DNA from: JBHENW01 sp046261875 | GTDB lineage: Bacteria; Acidobacteriota; Thermoanaerobaculia; UBA5066; Gp7-AA6 | Length of the DNA: 16,635 nucleotides | Direction: 5' to 3' | Assembly (NCBI GenBank): GCA_046261875.1 | Contig: JBHENW010000064.1 | Coordinates: forward strand, 1-16,635 | Part shown: positions 7,356 through 14,559 of the stretch, in pieces | Numbering within the stretch: the first letter of the stretch is position 1 | Layout: the number at the start of each line of letters is the position of its first letter | Made by a program: the position numbers and the translations under genes | Notes under the pieces: model-generated | The model's database searches: none | Seen by the model: the letters and a program-made list of their open reading frames with translations, nothing else | Told to the model about the DNA's origin: nothing

Positions 7356-9935
7356 ATGAGCGCCCCGCCCGCCGACGCCGCCCGGTCCACACCCATGCTG
7401 CGGCAGTACTTCGAGATGAAGCGCCGAGTCCCCGACGCGATCCTCTTCTACCGGATGGGGGACTTCTACGAGATGTTCTTCGAGGACGCGCGGGAGGCCG
7501 CCCCGCTGCTCGGCATCGCGCTGACCGCTCGGCACCGGGACTCGGACATCGAGGCGCCGATGTGCGGCGTCCCGTGGCAGAGTGCGGAGCACCACATCGC
7601 GCGGCTCGTAGGCGCGGGCCGGAAAGTCGCGATCTGCGACCAGGTCGAGGACGCGCGCGCGGCGAAAGGTCTCGTCCGCCGCGACATCACCCGGGTCATC
7701 ACACCTGGCACGATCCTCGACCCGGAGGCGCTCGCTCCGGGAGCCCCGTCCTATCTCGCCGCGCTCCTGCCCGGGGACCCGCTGGCCGGAGTCGCGTTCC
7801 TCGACTTCTCGACCGGCCGCTTTCTCGCGGGAACGGCGCCCGCGGACCGCGTCGCCGAGCTCTTCGCCCTCTTCCGGCCGCGCGAGGTCCTGCTCCCCGA
7901 AGGGGCGCCGAGCCCCGCGACCCAGGCGCCCGAGAGCCGGCGGTCCGCCGCCTGGTTCGATGCGCTGGCCGCCGGTGCAGCGCCGGGGGAGGGGACGACG
8001 GAGGCCTCGCCGGCGTCGCTCGCCGCCGCCGCCGCCCGGTCCTACGCGGCGGAGCTGCGTCCGGGCGCCCTCGCGCACATCGGACACCCCGAGCCGCTCC
8101 TCTTCGGCCAGAGGATGGGCCTCGACGCCTCGGCCCTCGCGACCCTCGAGGTCTTCGAATCCTCGGAAGGGGATGCCGCCCGCAGCCTCTGCGCGATCCT
8201 GGACCGCACGCGCGGCGCTCTGGGCGCCCGAGCCCTTCGTGACGCGCTGTCTCGCCCCTCCCGCGATCCCGTCGAGCTGGAGGCGCGCTGGGACGCCGTC
8301 CAGGAGCTGCTCGAGCGCACCGACGTTCGGGAGGCCATGCAGGCCGAGATCCAGAAGATCGGCGACCTCGAGCGGCGCTTCGCCCGGATCGCCGTGGAGA
8401 CCGCGGGGCCGCGGGAGGTCGCGGCGTTCGGGGACGGCGTCGCCCGGCTCCCCGCGCTGGCGGCGGCCGGCGGTCCCGTCCTCTCCCCGCGGCTGCGGAG
8501 TCTCGTCGAGGCGATTCCGGACCTCCGGGACATGGCCGCGCGGATCTCCCGCACGATCGCGCCCGAGCCCCCGGTGGCGGTCTCCGCCGGCGGAGCGATA
8601 CGGGACGGCGCCGACCGAGAGCTCGACGAGCTCCGCAGCCTCCGGAAGGACGCGCAGGGTGCGCTCCTGGCGATCGAGGCGGAGGAGCGAAAACGATCGG
8701 GCATCTCGACGGTGAAAGTCCGGTACAACCGGGTGTTCGGATACTCCCTCGAGGTCGGACACGCCCACCGCGACCGGGTTCCGGCCGACTGGATTCGCCG
8801 CCAGAGCCTGGCCAACGCCGAGCGATTCGTCACGGCGGCTCTCAAGGAGCTCGAGGAGAAGATCCTGGGGGCGGAGGAGCGGATCGCCGCAATCGAGGAG
8901 CGCCTCTACCGCGACCTGCTCCGCGAGCTCGCTACGGGCGCGGAACGCGTGGCGCGGGCGGCGGCATCCGTCGCGGGTCTCGACCTCCACGCCGGGCTCG
9001 CGGAGGTCGCCGCGTCGGGCCGCTGGGTACGGCCCCGCATCGCGGCGTCGCGCCGGCTCTGCGTCTCGGACGGCCGCCATCCGATCGTCGAGCAGCTGCG
9101 CCGCGAGGAAGCGTTCGTGCCGAACGACTGCGACCTCTCCGATGCGCGGCGGATCCTCGTCGTCACCGGACCCAACATGGGCGGGAAGTCCACGTACCTG
9201 CGGCAGATCGCGACCGCCGTGCTCCTCGCCCAGGCCGGCTCCTTCGTGCCCGCCGCGCGCGCCGAGATCTCCATCGTCGATCGGATCTTCACGCGCGTTG
9301 GAGCCTCCGACCATCTCTCACGCGGCGAGTCAACCTTCATGGTCGAGATGCTGGAGGCGGCGGCAATCGTCCGCGAGGCGACCGATTCGAGCCTCGTGAT
9401 CCTCGACGAGGTCGGACGGGGCACGTCCACGTTCGACGGCCTGTCGATCGCATGGGCGCTCGTGGAGTACCTGCACGACACGGCGCAAAAGCAGCCGCTC
9501 GTCCTCTTCGCGACGCACTACCACGAGCTGACCGAGATCGCCCTGGTCAAGCCGGCCGTGGGGAACGCCACGATGGCCGTCAAGGAATCGGGCCGCCGCG
9601 TCGTGTTCCTGCGCAAGGTCGTACCCGGGGCGGCCGACCGGAGCTACGGCATCCAGGTCGCCGAGCTCGCCGGGCTCCCTGCGGCCGTCACCGCGCGGGC
9701 CAAGGAGATCCTCTCCAACCTGGAGAAGCAGGAGCTCGACGTCCAGGGCGCCCCGGTCCTCGCCCGCAAGGGGGGAGAGAGCGCCGGCGAGGGGCAGCTG
9801 CTGCTTTTCACGGCGTCCGAGGAGCTCGCGCTGGAGAAGCTGCGCGAGGTGGACATCAACCGCATGACGCCGCTCGCGGCCCTCTCGCTCCTCGCCTCGC
9901 TGCAGGAGCGGATCAAGGGAACGAAAGAGCGTTGA
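7356..9935 (+). CDS. mutS: DNA mismatch repair protein MutS
   Basis: An 859-residue mismatch-recognition ATPase, close to the 853 residues of the E. coli protein. The mismatch-probing Phe-x-Glu is F37-Y38-E39 in FYRMGDFYEMF. Connector and lever domains span roughly 130-565, including KVRYNRVFGYSLEV and the clamp. The ABC ATPase domain has Walker A GPNMGGKST at 605-613, a Q-loop/signature region with SRGESTFMVEM, Walker B ending D684-E685 in VILDEVGRGTSTFDG, and the H-loop FATHYHEL. The C-terminal helix-turn-helix dimerisation region ends with MTPLAALSLLASL, so the protein is full length. The gene start is divergent from tsaB and its stop overlaps nagZ as TTGA. No mutL is present in the window. 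Confidence 0.98.
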   Translation: MSAPPADAARSTPMLRQYFEMKRRVPDAILFYRMGDFYEMFFEDAREAAPLLGIALTARHRDSDIEAPMCGVPWQSAEHHIARLVGAGRKVAICDQVEDARAAKGLVRRDITRVITPGTILDPEALAPGAPSYLAALLPGDPLAGVAFLDFSTGRFLAGTAPADRVAELFALFRPREVLLPEGAPSPATQAPESRRSAAWFDALAAGAAPGEGTTEASPASLAAAAARSYAAELRPGALAHIGHPEPLLFGQRMGLDASALATLEVFESSEGDAARSLCAILDRTRGALGARALRDALSRPSRDPVELEARWDAVQELLERTDVREAMQAEIQKIGDLERRFARIAVETAGPREVAAFGDGVARLPALAAAGGPVLSPRLRSLVEAIPDLRDMAARISRTIAPEPPVAVSAGGAIRDGADRELDELRSLRKDAQGALLAIEAEERKRSGISTVKVRYNRVFGYSLEVGHAHRDRVPADWIRRQSLANAERFVTAALKELEEKILGAEERIAAIEERLYRDLLRELATGAERVARAAASVAGLDLHAGLAEVAASGRWVRPRIAASRRLCVSDGRHPIVEQLRREEAFVPNDCDLSDARRILVVTGPNMGGKSTYLRQIATAVLLAQAGSFVPAARAEISIVDRIFTRVGASDHLSRGESTFMVEMLEAAAIVREATDSSLVILDEVGRGTSTFDGLSIAWALVEYLHDTAQKQPLVLFATHYHELTEIALVKPAVGNATMAVKESGRRVVFLRKVVPGAADRSYGIQVAELAGLPAAVTARAKEILSNLEKQELDVQGAPVLARKGGESAGEGQLLLFTASEELALEKLREVDINRMTPLAALSLLASLQERIKGTKER

Positions 9936-10957
9936 GCCCGCGGCTTTTCGGCGCCGGCTTCGAAGGAACCTCTCTCTCCCGCGCCGAGCGCCGAATCCTC
10001 GAGCGGTACCCCCCGCGCGCGGTGATCCTCTTCGCGCGCAACATCGGCGGCGGCGAGCAGTTGGACGAGCTGGTCGCCGACGTGGAGGCCCTGCCCGGTC
10101 CCCCGTTCCTCTGCGTGGACCAGGAAGGCGGCACCGTCGATCGCTTCCGCGAGATGTTCGGTCCTTCCCTCTCGCTGCGGCGGGCGGCGGCGGCGGGCCA
10201 GGCGCGGCGCGCGGGCGAGGTCGCCGGCGAGATCTGCGCGCACTTCGGGATCTCGGTGGATCTGGCGCCCGTCGTGGACCTCGCTCTGCCCGGCGCCGGG
10301 GAAACGATCCTCGGGGAAAGGTCCGCTGGCGGCTCGGCCGACGAGGTCCTCCCGGCGGCCCGGGAGTTCCTCCAGGGCCTGCACTCGCGCGGCGTCGGAG
10401 GGTGCCTGAAGCATTTCCCCGGTCTGGGGCGCGCAGCCCTCGACACGCACGCGTCGCTGCCGCGGCTTCCGGAGGACGCGGAAGAGGAAGAGCGGGATCT
10501 GCGGCCCTTCCGGGAGCTGATGCGTGAGGCCCACGCGGTCATGGTCTCGCACGCCGCGGGATCCGACGGAATCCCGGCGTCGCTCTCCGGGGCGATCGCG
10601 GACGACCTGCTGCGGGGCCGGCTCGGCTTCGACGGGGCCGGTTTCTCCGACGACCTCGAGATGGGGGCGCTGGCCGCCTTCGGCGAGCTTCCGGAGAGGA
10701 GCGCCGCGGCCTGCCGGGCCGGGTGCGATCTCCTCTTCGTCTGCCGTCGGATCGAGCTCCTGCCGGAGTGCGTCGCCGCGGTCGCACGAGACGTCTCCCA
10801 CGAGCGGCAGGCCGAAGCCGACGCGCGGCTGACCGCCTACGAGCGGCACCTCGAGCAGCTCCGCCTGCGGCGGCCGCCTCCGCTACCGGTGAGTCAGCTC
10901 GTTCGGGCCGTTCGGGAGCTGCGCGAGCGCGCCGGGGAGTCTTCGGGACTCGCCTGA
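9932..10957 (+). CDS. nagZ: Beta-N-acetylhexosaminidase, NagZ-like (GH3)
   Basis: A 341-residue GH3 protein without signal peptide, as for cytoplasmic NagZ, which removes N-acetylglucosamine from anhydromuropeptides during peptidoglycan recycling. Visible motifs are CVDQEGGTVDRF, LAPVVDL, KHFPGLG at 160-166, the catalytic dyad DTH at 171-173, and the nucleophile D240 in GFSDDLEMGAL. The usual KHFPGHG reads KHFPGLG here (His165 to Leu), but the catalytic D/H pair and nucleophile remain. The start is TTG 9932, overlapping the mutS stop as TTGA; the next in-frame candidates would remove the first strand of the barrel. Only a weak AAGGGA at 9915-9920 precedes it, so coupling to mutS translation is likely. 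A secreted glucosidase is unlikely. Confidence 0.88.
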   Translation: MSPRLFGAGFEGTSLSRAERRILERYPPRAVILFARNIGGGEQLDELVADVEALPGPPFLCVDQEGGTVDRFREMFGPSLSLRRAAAAGQARRAGEVAGEICAHFGISVDLAPVVDLALPGAGETILGERSAGGSADEVLPAAREFLQGLHSRGVGGCLKHFPGLGRAALDTHASLPRLPEDAEEEERDLRPFRELMREAHAVMVSHAAGSDGIPASLSGAIADDLLRGRLGFDGAGFSDDLEMGALAAFGELPERSAAACRAGCDLLFVCRRIELLPECVAAVARDVSHERQAEADARLTAYERHLEQLRLRRPPPLPVSQLVRAVRELRERAGESSGLA

Positions 10958-10997
10958 CCCCTCCGCGCGCCGAACACAGTGCGACGCGGCGAGCGCT

Positions 10998-11417
10998 TCA
11001 GAACGGGACGTCGTCGTCGTAAGTCGGAGCTTCCGCGACCTCGCTCACCTCGCGCGGCGTACGCGATGCGGCTCCCGCTCCGTCCACGCGCGGGGAGAGC
11101 ATCACGACGTTGTTTGCCTTGACCTCGGTCTTGTAGCGCTTCTGGCCGTTCTGATCCTCCCAGCTTCGGGTCTGCAGGCTGCCTTCGACGTAGACCATCT
11201 TGCCCTTGTGGAGGTATTCGCCGCAGATCTGCGCGAGCCGCTCCCAGGCGACGACGTCGTGCCATTCCGTTTTTTCCTGTTTGGCGCCCGAGTTGTCTTT
11301 CCACGTGGTCGTCGTGGCGACCGAGAACCGCGCGAGCGCCGTTCCCTGCGGGGTGGTGCGGATCTCCGGGTCCTTTCCGAGGTTTCCGATCAGGATCACT
11401 TTGTTGACGCTGGCCAT
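10998..11417 (-). CDS. ssb: Single-stranded DNA-binding protein
   Basis: A 139-residue SSB that coats single-stranded DNA in replication, recombination and repair. The OB-fold spans about residues 1-105: MASVNKVILIGNLGKDPEIR, the GTALARFSVAT strand, WHDVVAWERLA, GKMVYVEGSLQTR. A short linker leads to the acidic C-terminal tip DDDVPF, which recruits partner proteins. ATG 11417 is preceded by AAAGGAG with 8-nt spacing. It is a single-gene unit here, not the rpsF-ssb-rpsR cluster of many bacteria. It is convergent with nagZ (40-nt gap) and divergent from murJ (107-nt gap). Confidence 0.97.
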   Translation of the reverse strand: MASVNKVILIGNLGKDPEIRTTPQGTALARFSVATTTTWKDNSGAKQEKTEWHDVVAWERLAQICGEYLHKGKMVYVEGSLQTRSWEDQNGQKRYKTEVKANNVVMLSPRVDGAGAASRTPREVSEVAEAPTYDDDVPF

Positions 11418-11524
11418 GTGTTCTGCTCCTTTCAGGTGCTGCAGACATTACCTCGGACTCGACGGACAAATGACGTCCGGGTCCCGCCTACAATCCCATC
11501 CAACGGCATGAAGGACGTCGCGCG

Positions 11525-13138
11525 ATGACGGCGGCCCCGCTTCCGGCGGAGGAGGCCCGAGGGCGTCTCGTCCGCTCCGCCTTCCTGATCACCCTCATGA
11601 CCCTGCTTTCCCGGGTCACCGGATACGTGCGCAACATGGTCATCGCCGCGATCTTCGGGGCAGGTGTGTCGAGCGACGTGTTCTGGGCCGCCTTCCGCAT
11701 TCCCAACATCTTTCGGCAGCTCGTGGCGGAAGGCGCGTTGCCGGGCGTGTTCATCCCGTCGTACGCGGACCGCCGCCGCCGGGAAGGGGAGGAGGCGGCC
11801 CCCGTCTTCGTCGGGCGGATCCTGTCGGCCCTGACGTTCCTGGTCTCCGGGATCACGGTCCTGGGCATCGTGTTCGCCCCCGCGATCGTCCGGCTCCTGG
11901 CCCGCGGATTCGCGCAGACGCCGGGAAAGCTCGAGCTGACCGTCTACCTGACCCGCCTGATGTTCCCCTATCTCTGCTTCATCTCCGTGGCGGCCCTCCT
12001 GCAGGCGATCCTGAACGCCCACGGGCGCTTCGCGGTCTCGGCCCTTTCTCCGATCCTGCTGAACCTGGCGATCGTGGGCGCGGCCGCGCTGCTGGCGCCT
12101 CGCATGGAGGAGCCGACCGCCGCGCTCGCCGTCGGCGTCCTCGTGGGAGGACTGCTTCAAATGCTCATCCAGCTTCCCGCAGTCCTCTCGCTGCGCGCCG
12201 TGGCGCGGCCGAAGCTCGATTTCTCCGACCCGGCGGTCCGAGGGGTCTTCCTTCTCCTCATCCCCCGGCTCTTCGGGTTCGGGATCTATGCGATCAACAT
12301 CGCCCTCTCGACCCGCTTCGCCTCCGTGTACGGGGACGGGGCGGTCTCCTACCTGACGTACGCGAACCAGGTGGTCGAGCTGGTGCGCGGGGGATTCGTG
12401 ATCTCGGTCGCGACGGCGATCCTGCCGCTCCTCTCGCAACAGGCCCTGGAAGAAGACCGCCGCCCCCTCAAGGGAACCCTGCGGTTCGGGCTGCGGATGG
12501 TCGCTTTCGTCACGGTGCCGTGGGCCGTCGGCCTGATCGTGCTGCGGGAGCCGATCATCCGGGTCCTGTTCGAGCGCGGCCGTTTCGGCCCCCTCGACAC
12601 GGCGGTGACGGCGCACGTGCTGTCGCTCTATGCGATCGGATTGGTCTTCGTGTCATCGAACAATCTGCTCGTGGGAGCGCACTATGCGCGCAAGGACACC
12701 CGGGCCCCGGTTTTCTGCGCCGCCGCGGACCTGGCCGTCTTCGTGACCGCCGCGCTGCTGCTTCGCGCTTCGGGGTTCGGAGTCGGCTCCGTGGCGCTCG
12801 CGACCTCCTGCGGCGCGGCGGTGAACTGCCTCATGCTCGTGACGTTTTTGCGACGGCAGGAGGGCCTTCTCGGCGGACGGGAGATCGCGCGCAGCGCTCT
12901 GCGGATCCTCGTCGCCGCCGCCGCCATGGGAGCCATCGTCTGGTGGCTCGGCTTCCGCGCGTTTCCCGAGGATCCCGGAGCGGGGCTCGCGGCCGGGCTT
13001 CTTCGCGTGGGCCTCATCACCCTCGCCGGGGCGGCCGTTTATCTGGGAACTGCGTTTCTCGTCCGGTCTTCCGAGCCATCGGAGTTCGTCCGGCTTCTCC
13101 GCCGGCGCGTTCCGGCGACACCGACTTCTTTGCCGTGA
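11525..13138 (+). CDS. murJ: Lipid II flippase MurJ
   Basis: A 537-residue polytopic membrane protein of the MOP superfamily that moves lipid II across the inner membrane for peptidoglycan synthesis. The N-terminal signature is clear: SRVTGYVRNMVIAAIFG, then D51 and FRIPNIFRQLVAEGALPGVF, with R58 and E69 in the central cavity region of the family. About 14 hydrophobic helices can be counted along the length. Basic loops such as RRRREGEE and a C-terminal RLLRRR tail fit cytoplasmic ends. ATG 11525 follows AAGGA at 11511-11515 with 9-nt spacing. The stop overlaps dtd as GTGA. Confidence 0.97.
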   Translation: MTAAPLPAEEARGRLVRSAFLITLMTLLSRVTGYVRNMVIAAIFGAGVSSDVFWAAFRIPNIFRQLVAEGALPGVFIPSYADRRRREGEEAAPVFVGRILSALTFLVSGITVLGIVFAPAIVRLLARGFAQTPGKLELTVYLTRLMFPYLCFISVAALLQAILNAHGRFAVSALSPILLNLAIVGAAALLAPRMEEPTAALAVGVLVGGLLQMLIQLPAVLSLRAVARPKLDFSDPAVRGVFLLLIPRLFGFGIYAINIALSTRFASVYGDGAVSYLTYANQVVELVRGGFVISVATAILPLLSQQALEEDRRPLKGTLRFGLRMVAFVTVPWAVGLIVLREPIIRVLFERGRFGPLDTAVTAHVLSLYAIGLVFVSSNNLLVGAHYARKDTRAPVFCAAADLAVFVTAALLLRASGFGVGSVALATSCGAAVNCLMLVTFLRRQEGLLGGREIARSALRILVAAAAMGAIVWWLGFRAFPEDPGAGLAAGLLRVGLITLAGAAVYLGTAFLVRSSEPSEFVRLLRRRVPATPTSLP

Positions 13139-13584
13139 AGCTCGTCGTCCAGCGCGTCTCGCGGGCCGCCGTGGAGGTCGAGGGCCGCGTGGTGGGAAGC
13201 ATCGGGAGCGGGCTCCTCGTCCTCTTCGGCGCGGAGGAGGGCGACACGCCCGAGCTCGCGGCGGAAGCGGCGCGCAAGGTTTCGGGGCTGCGGGTCTTCG
13301 AGGACGAGGCCGGAAAAATGAACCGCGATCTCGCCGCGGTCGCGGGGAGCGTCCTCGCCGTGTCGCAGTTCACCCTGGCGGCTGATCTCTCCCGGGGCCG
13401 CCGGCCCGGCTTCGAGCGGGCGCTCGCGCCGGACTCCGCGCGGGCGCTCTACGAGCGGTTCGTCCGGGAGCTCGCGGCGCTCGGCGTTCCGGTCGAGACC
13501 GGTTTGTTCGGGGCGATGATGCGAGTGTCCCTCGTCAACGAGGGCCCGGCGACGTTTCTCCTCGAGCTCCCCGCCCGGAAATAG
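13135..13584 (+). CDS. dtd: D-aminoacyl-tRNA deacylase
   Basis: A 149-residue cytoplasmic proofreading enzyme that hydrolyses D-aminoacyl-tRNA (and glycyl-tRNA-Ala in characterised DTDs). It starts as the family does, with KLVVQRVSRAAVEV. It has the SQFTL block (SQFTLAADLSRGRRPGF) and ends with MRVSLVNEGPATFLLE, corresponding to the Gly-cisPro motif NxGPVT. The canonical GADM before that block is GAMM here and GPVT is GPAT; the Gly-Pro pair itself is intact, so activity is likely kept. The start GTG 13135 overlaps the murJ stop as GTGA, with no Shine-Dalgarno sequence of its own. Its stop is 2 nt from the convergent M50 peptidase stop. Confidence 0.94.
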   Translation: MKLVVQRVSRAAVEVEGRVVGSIGSGLLVLFGAEEGDTPELAAEAARKVSGLRVFEDEAGKMNRDLAAVAGSVLAVSQFTLAADLSRGRRPGFERALAPDSARALYERFVRELAALGVPVETGLFGAMMRVSLVNEGPATFLLELPARK

Positions 13585-13586
13585 GC

Positions 13587-14510
13587 TCAGTCCGCTCCGA
13601 TCTGGCGGATCGGTGACGGCGAGAAACAGAGAAGGAAGACCGCCAGACACACCAGGGCGATCGTCAACCGTCCCGTCCCGAGCGGCTCGTCGTCGTCTTC
13701 CGTCGGCGGGTGGACGAGCCCGGTGAATGCCGTCGCGACGAGCGCGAAGAAGGCCCAGATCGGACCGACCCAGAGGATGCTCGCGAAGGCCGCGGCGACG
13801 ACGGCGCCCGAAACGAACGGCTGAAACCGCCCGATCGCGGCGCGCAGGACGTGGCCCGCGTCGAGCTGCCCGATGGGGAGCAGGTTGAGGCAGGTGACGA
13901 GCAGCCCGAACCAGGCGGCCATGAAGGTCGGGTGCTCGTGCACGGTGGCGCTCGTGTAACGCTCGATCCCGAGCCAGTCCTGGGCGAGCCGTACCATGAG
14001 CGGGTAATCGAAGAGGTACGTGCCCGGCACCAGCGGCTGGGTCGAAGGGCGCGGATGCGCCACGCCGTAGAAGAGAAAGGGGAGCGAGGCGACGAATCCG
14101 GCCAGCGGCCCCGCCGCGCCGACATCCAGGAGCACCGCCTTGCGGCGGATCGGCTCCTTGATCCGGATGAGGGCGCCGAAAGTGCCGATCAGATTGGGGA
14201 GCGGGGAGGGAATGAAATACGGAAGCGTCGCGGCGAGCCCGTATCTCCGGCACATCAGGTAATGACCCATCTCGTGCACCCCGAGGATGATGAGGACCGG
14301 GATCGAGAAGGGGATGCCGTCGAGGAACCGGCCGTTTCTCCCGAGCAGGCCGCCGTTGGGAGTGAACAGCCCGCCGGCGATCGTCGTCGTCACGAACGTC
14401 ACGAGGAAGAGCGCGAGATGGAAAAGAGGGTGCTCGAGCCATCGCCGCTTGCGCCGCGGGGGGGGCCCGATTTGATCCGCCTCGAAAGCCGCCCCCGCCG
14501 GATCGCGCAC
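13587..14510 (-). CDS. M50-family intramembrane metalloprotease (site-2-protease-like)
   Basis: A 307-residue multi-pass membrane protease. The zinc motif is HEMGH at 79-83 in a hydrophobic segment, and the third ligand is in NLLPIGQLDAGHV with D217, the standard M50 pair. GTFGALIRIKEP and the GAAGPLAGFVASLP helix between them match the subgroup related to plant EGY and cyanobacterial homologues. No PDZ domain is visible, so it is not a classical RseP. The N-terminus is polar and basic (residues 1-23) before the first helix. GTG 14510 is the only in-frame start after a TGA upstream and lacks a Shine-Dalgarno sequence. It lies 49 nt after the MshEN-GAF gene in the same direction. Substrate unknown. 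Confidence 0.9.
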   Translation of the reverse strand: MRDPAGAAFEADQIGPPPRRKRRWLEHPLFHLALFLVTFVTTTIAGGLFTPNGGLLGRNGRFLDGIPFSIPVLIILGVHEMGHYLMCRRYGLAATLPYFIPSPLPNLIGTFGALIRIKEPIRRKAVLLDVGAAGPLAGFVASLPFLFYGVAHPRPSTQPLVPGTYLFDYPLMVRLAQDWLGIERYTSATVHEHPTFMAAWFGLLVTCLNLLPIGQLDAGHVLRAAIGRFQPFVSGAVVAAAFASILWVGPIWAFFALVATAFTGLVHPPTEDDDEPLGTGRLTIALVCLAVFLLCFSPSPIRQIGAD

Positions 14511-14516
14511 GGGCCG

Positions 14517-14525
14517 CTTATATCA
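14517..14525 (-). promoter_or_regulatory. Possible extended -10 promoter giving a leaderless M50 peptidase mRNA
   Basis: On the minus strand TGATATAAG (14525-14517) matches the extended -10 form TGnTATAAT except for the last base. Only 6 nt (CGGCCC) separate it from GTG 14510, so transcription would start at or next to the start codon. The absence of a Shine-Dalgarno sequence agrees. No -35 is visible, as is usual for extended -10 promoters. Confidence 0.35.
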
Positions 14526-14526
14526 G

Positions 14527-14551
14527 CCGGTCGTCCGGTCTCCGGTCCGGT
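14527..14551. repeat. Four CCGGT repeats upstream of the M50 peptidase gene
   Basis: CCGGT occurs at 14527, 14535, 14542 and 14547 within 25 nt of the 49-nt gap between the MshEN-GAF and peptidase genes, directly upstream of the candidate extended -10. A regulator-binding cluster is possible, but the motif is G+C-rich in a G+C-rich genome. Confidence 0.3.
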
Positions 14552-14559
14552 GAAGGACG

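Noticed and set aside
7335..9314. Very long open frame antisense to mutS, and similar ones opposite the kinase and murJ
   Set aside because: Full-length recognised proteins occupy the other strand. The antisense translations are Arg/Gly/Pro-rich low-complexity, as expected from shadows in G+C-rich codons.
10958..10997. Terminator between convergent nagZ and ssb
   Set aside because: Only a 5-bp CCGCG/CGCGG pair with a long loop and no T run on either strand is seen; intrinsic termination is not supported.
11489..11494. TACAAT as a -10 box for murJ
   Set aside because: It matches 5 of 6 positions and lies 30 nt before the ATG, but no acceptable -35 lies at 16-18 nt and no extended -10 is present.
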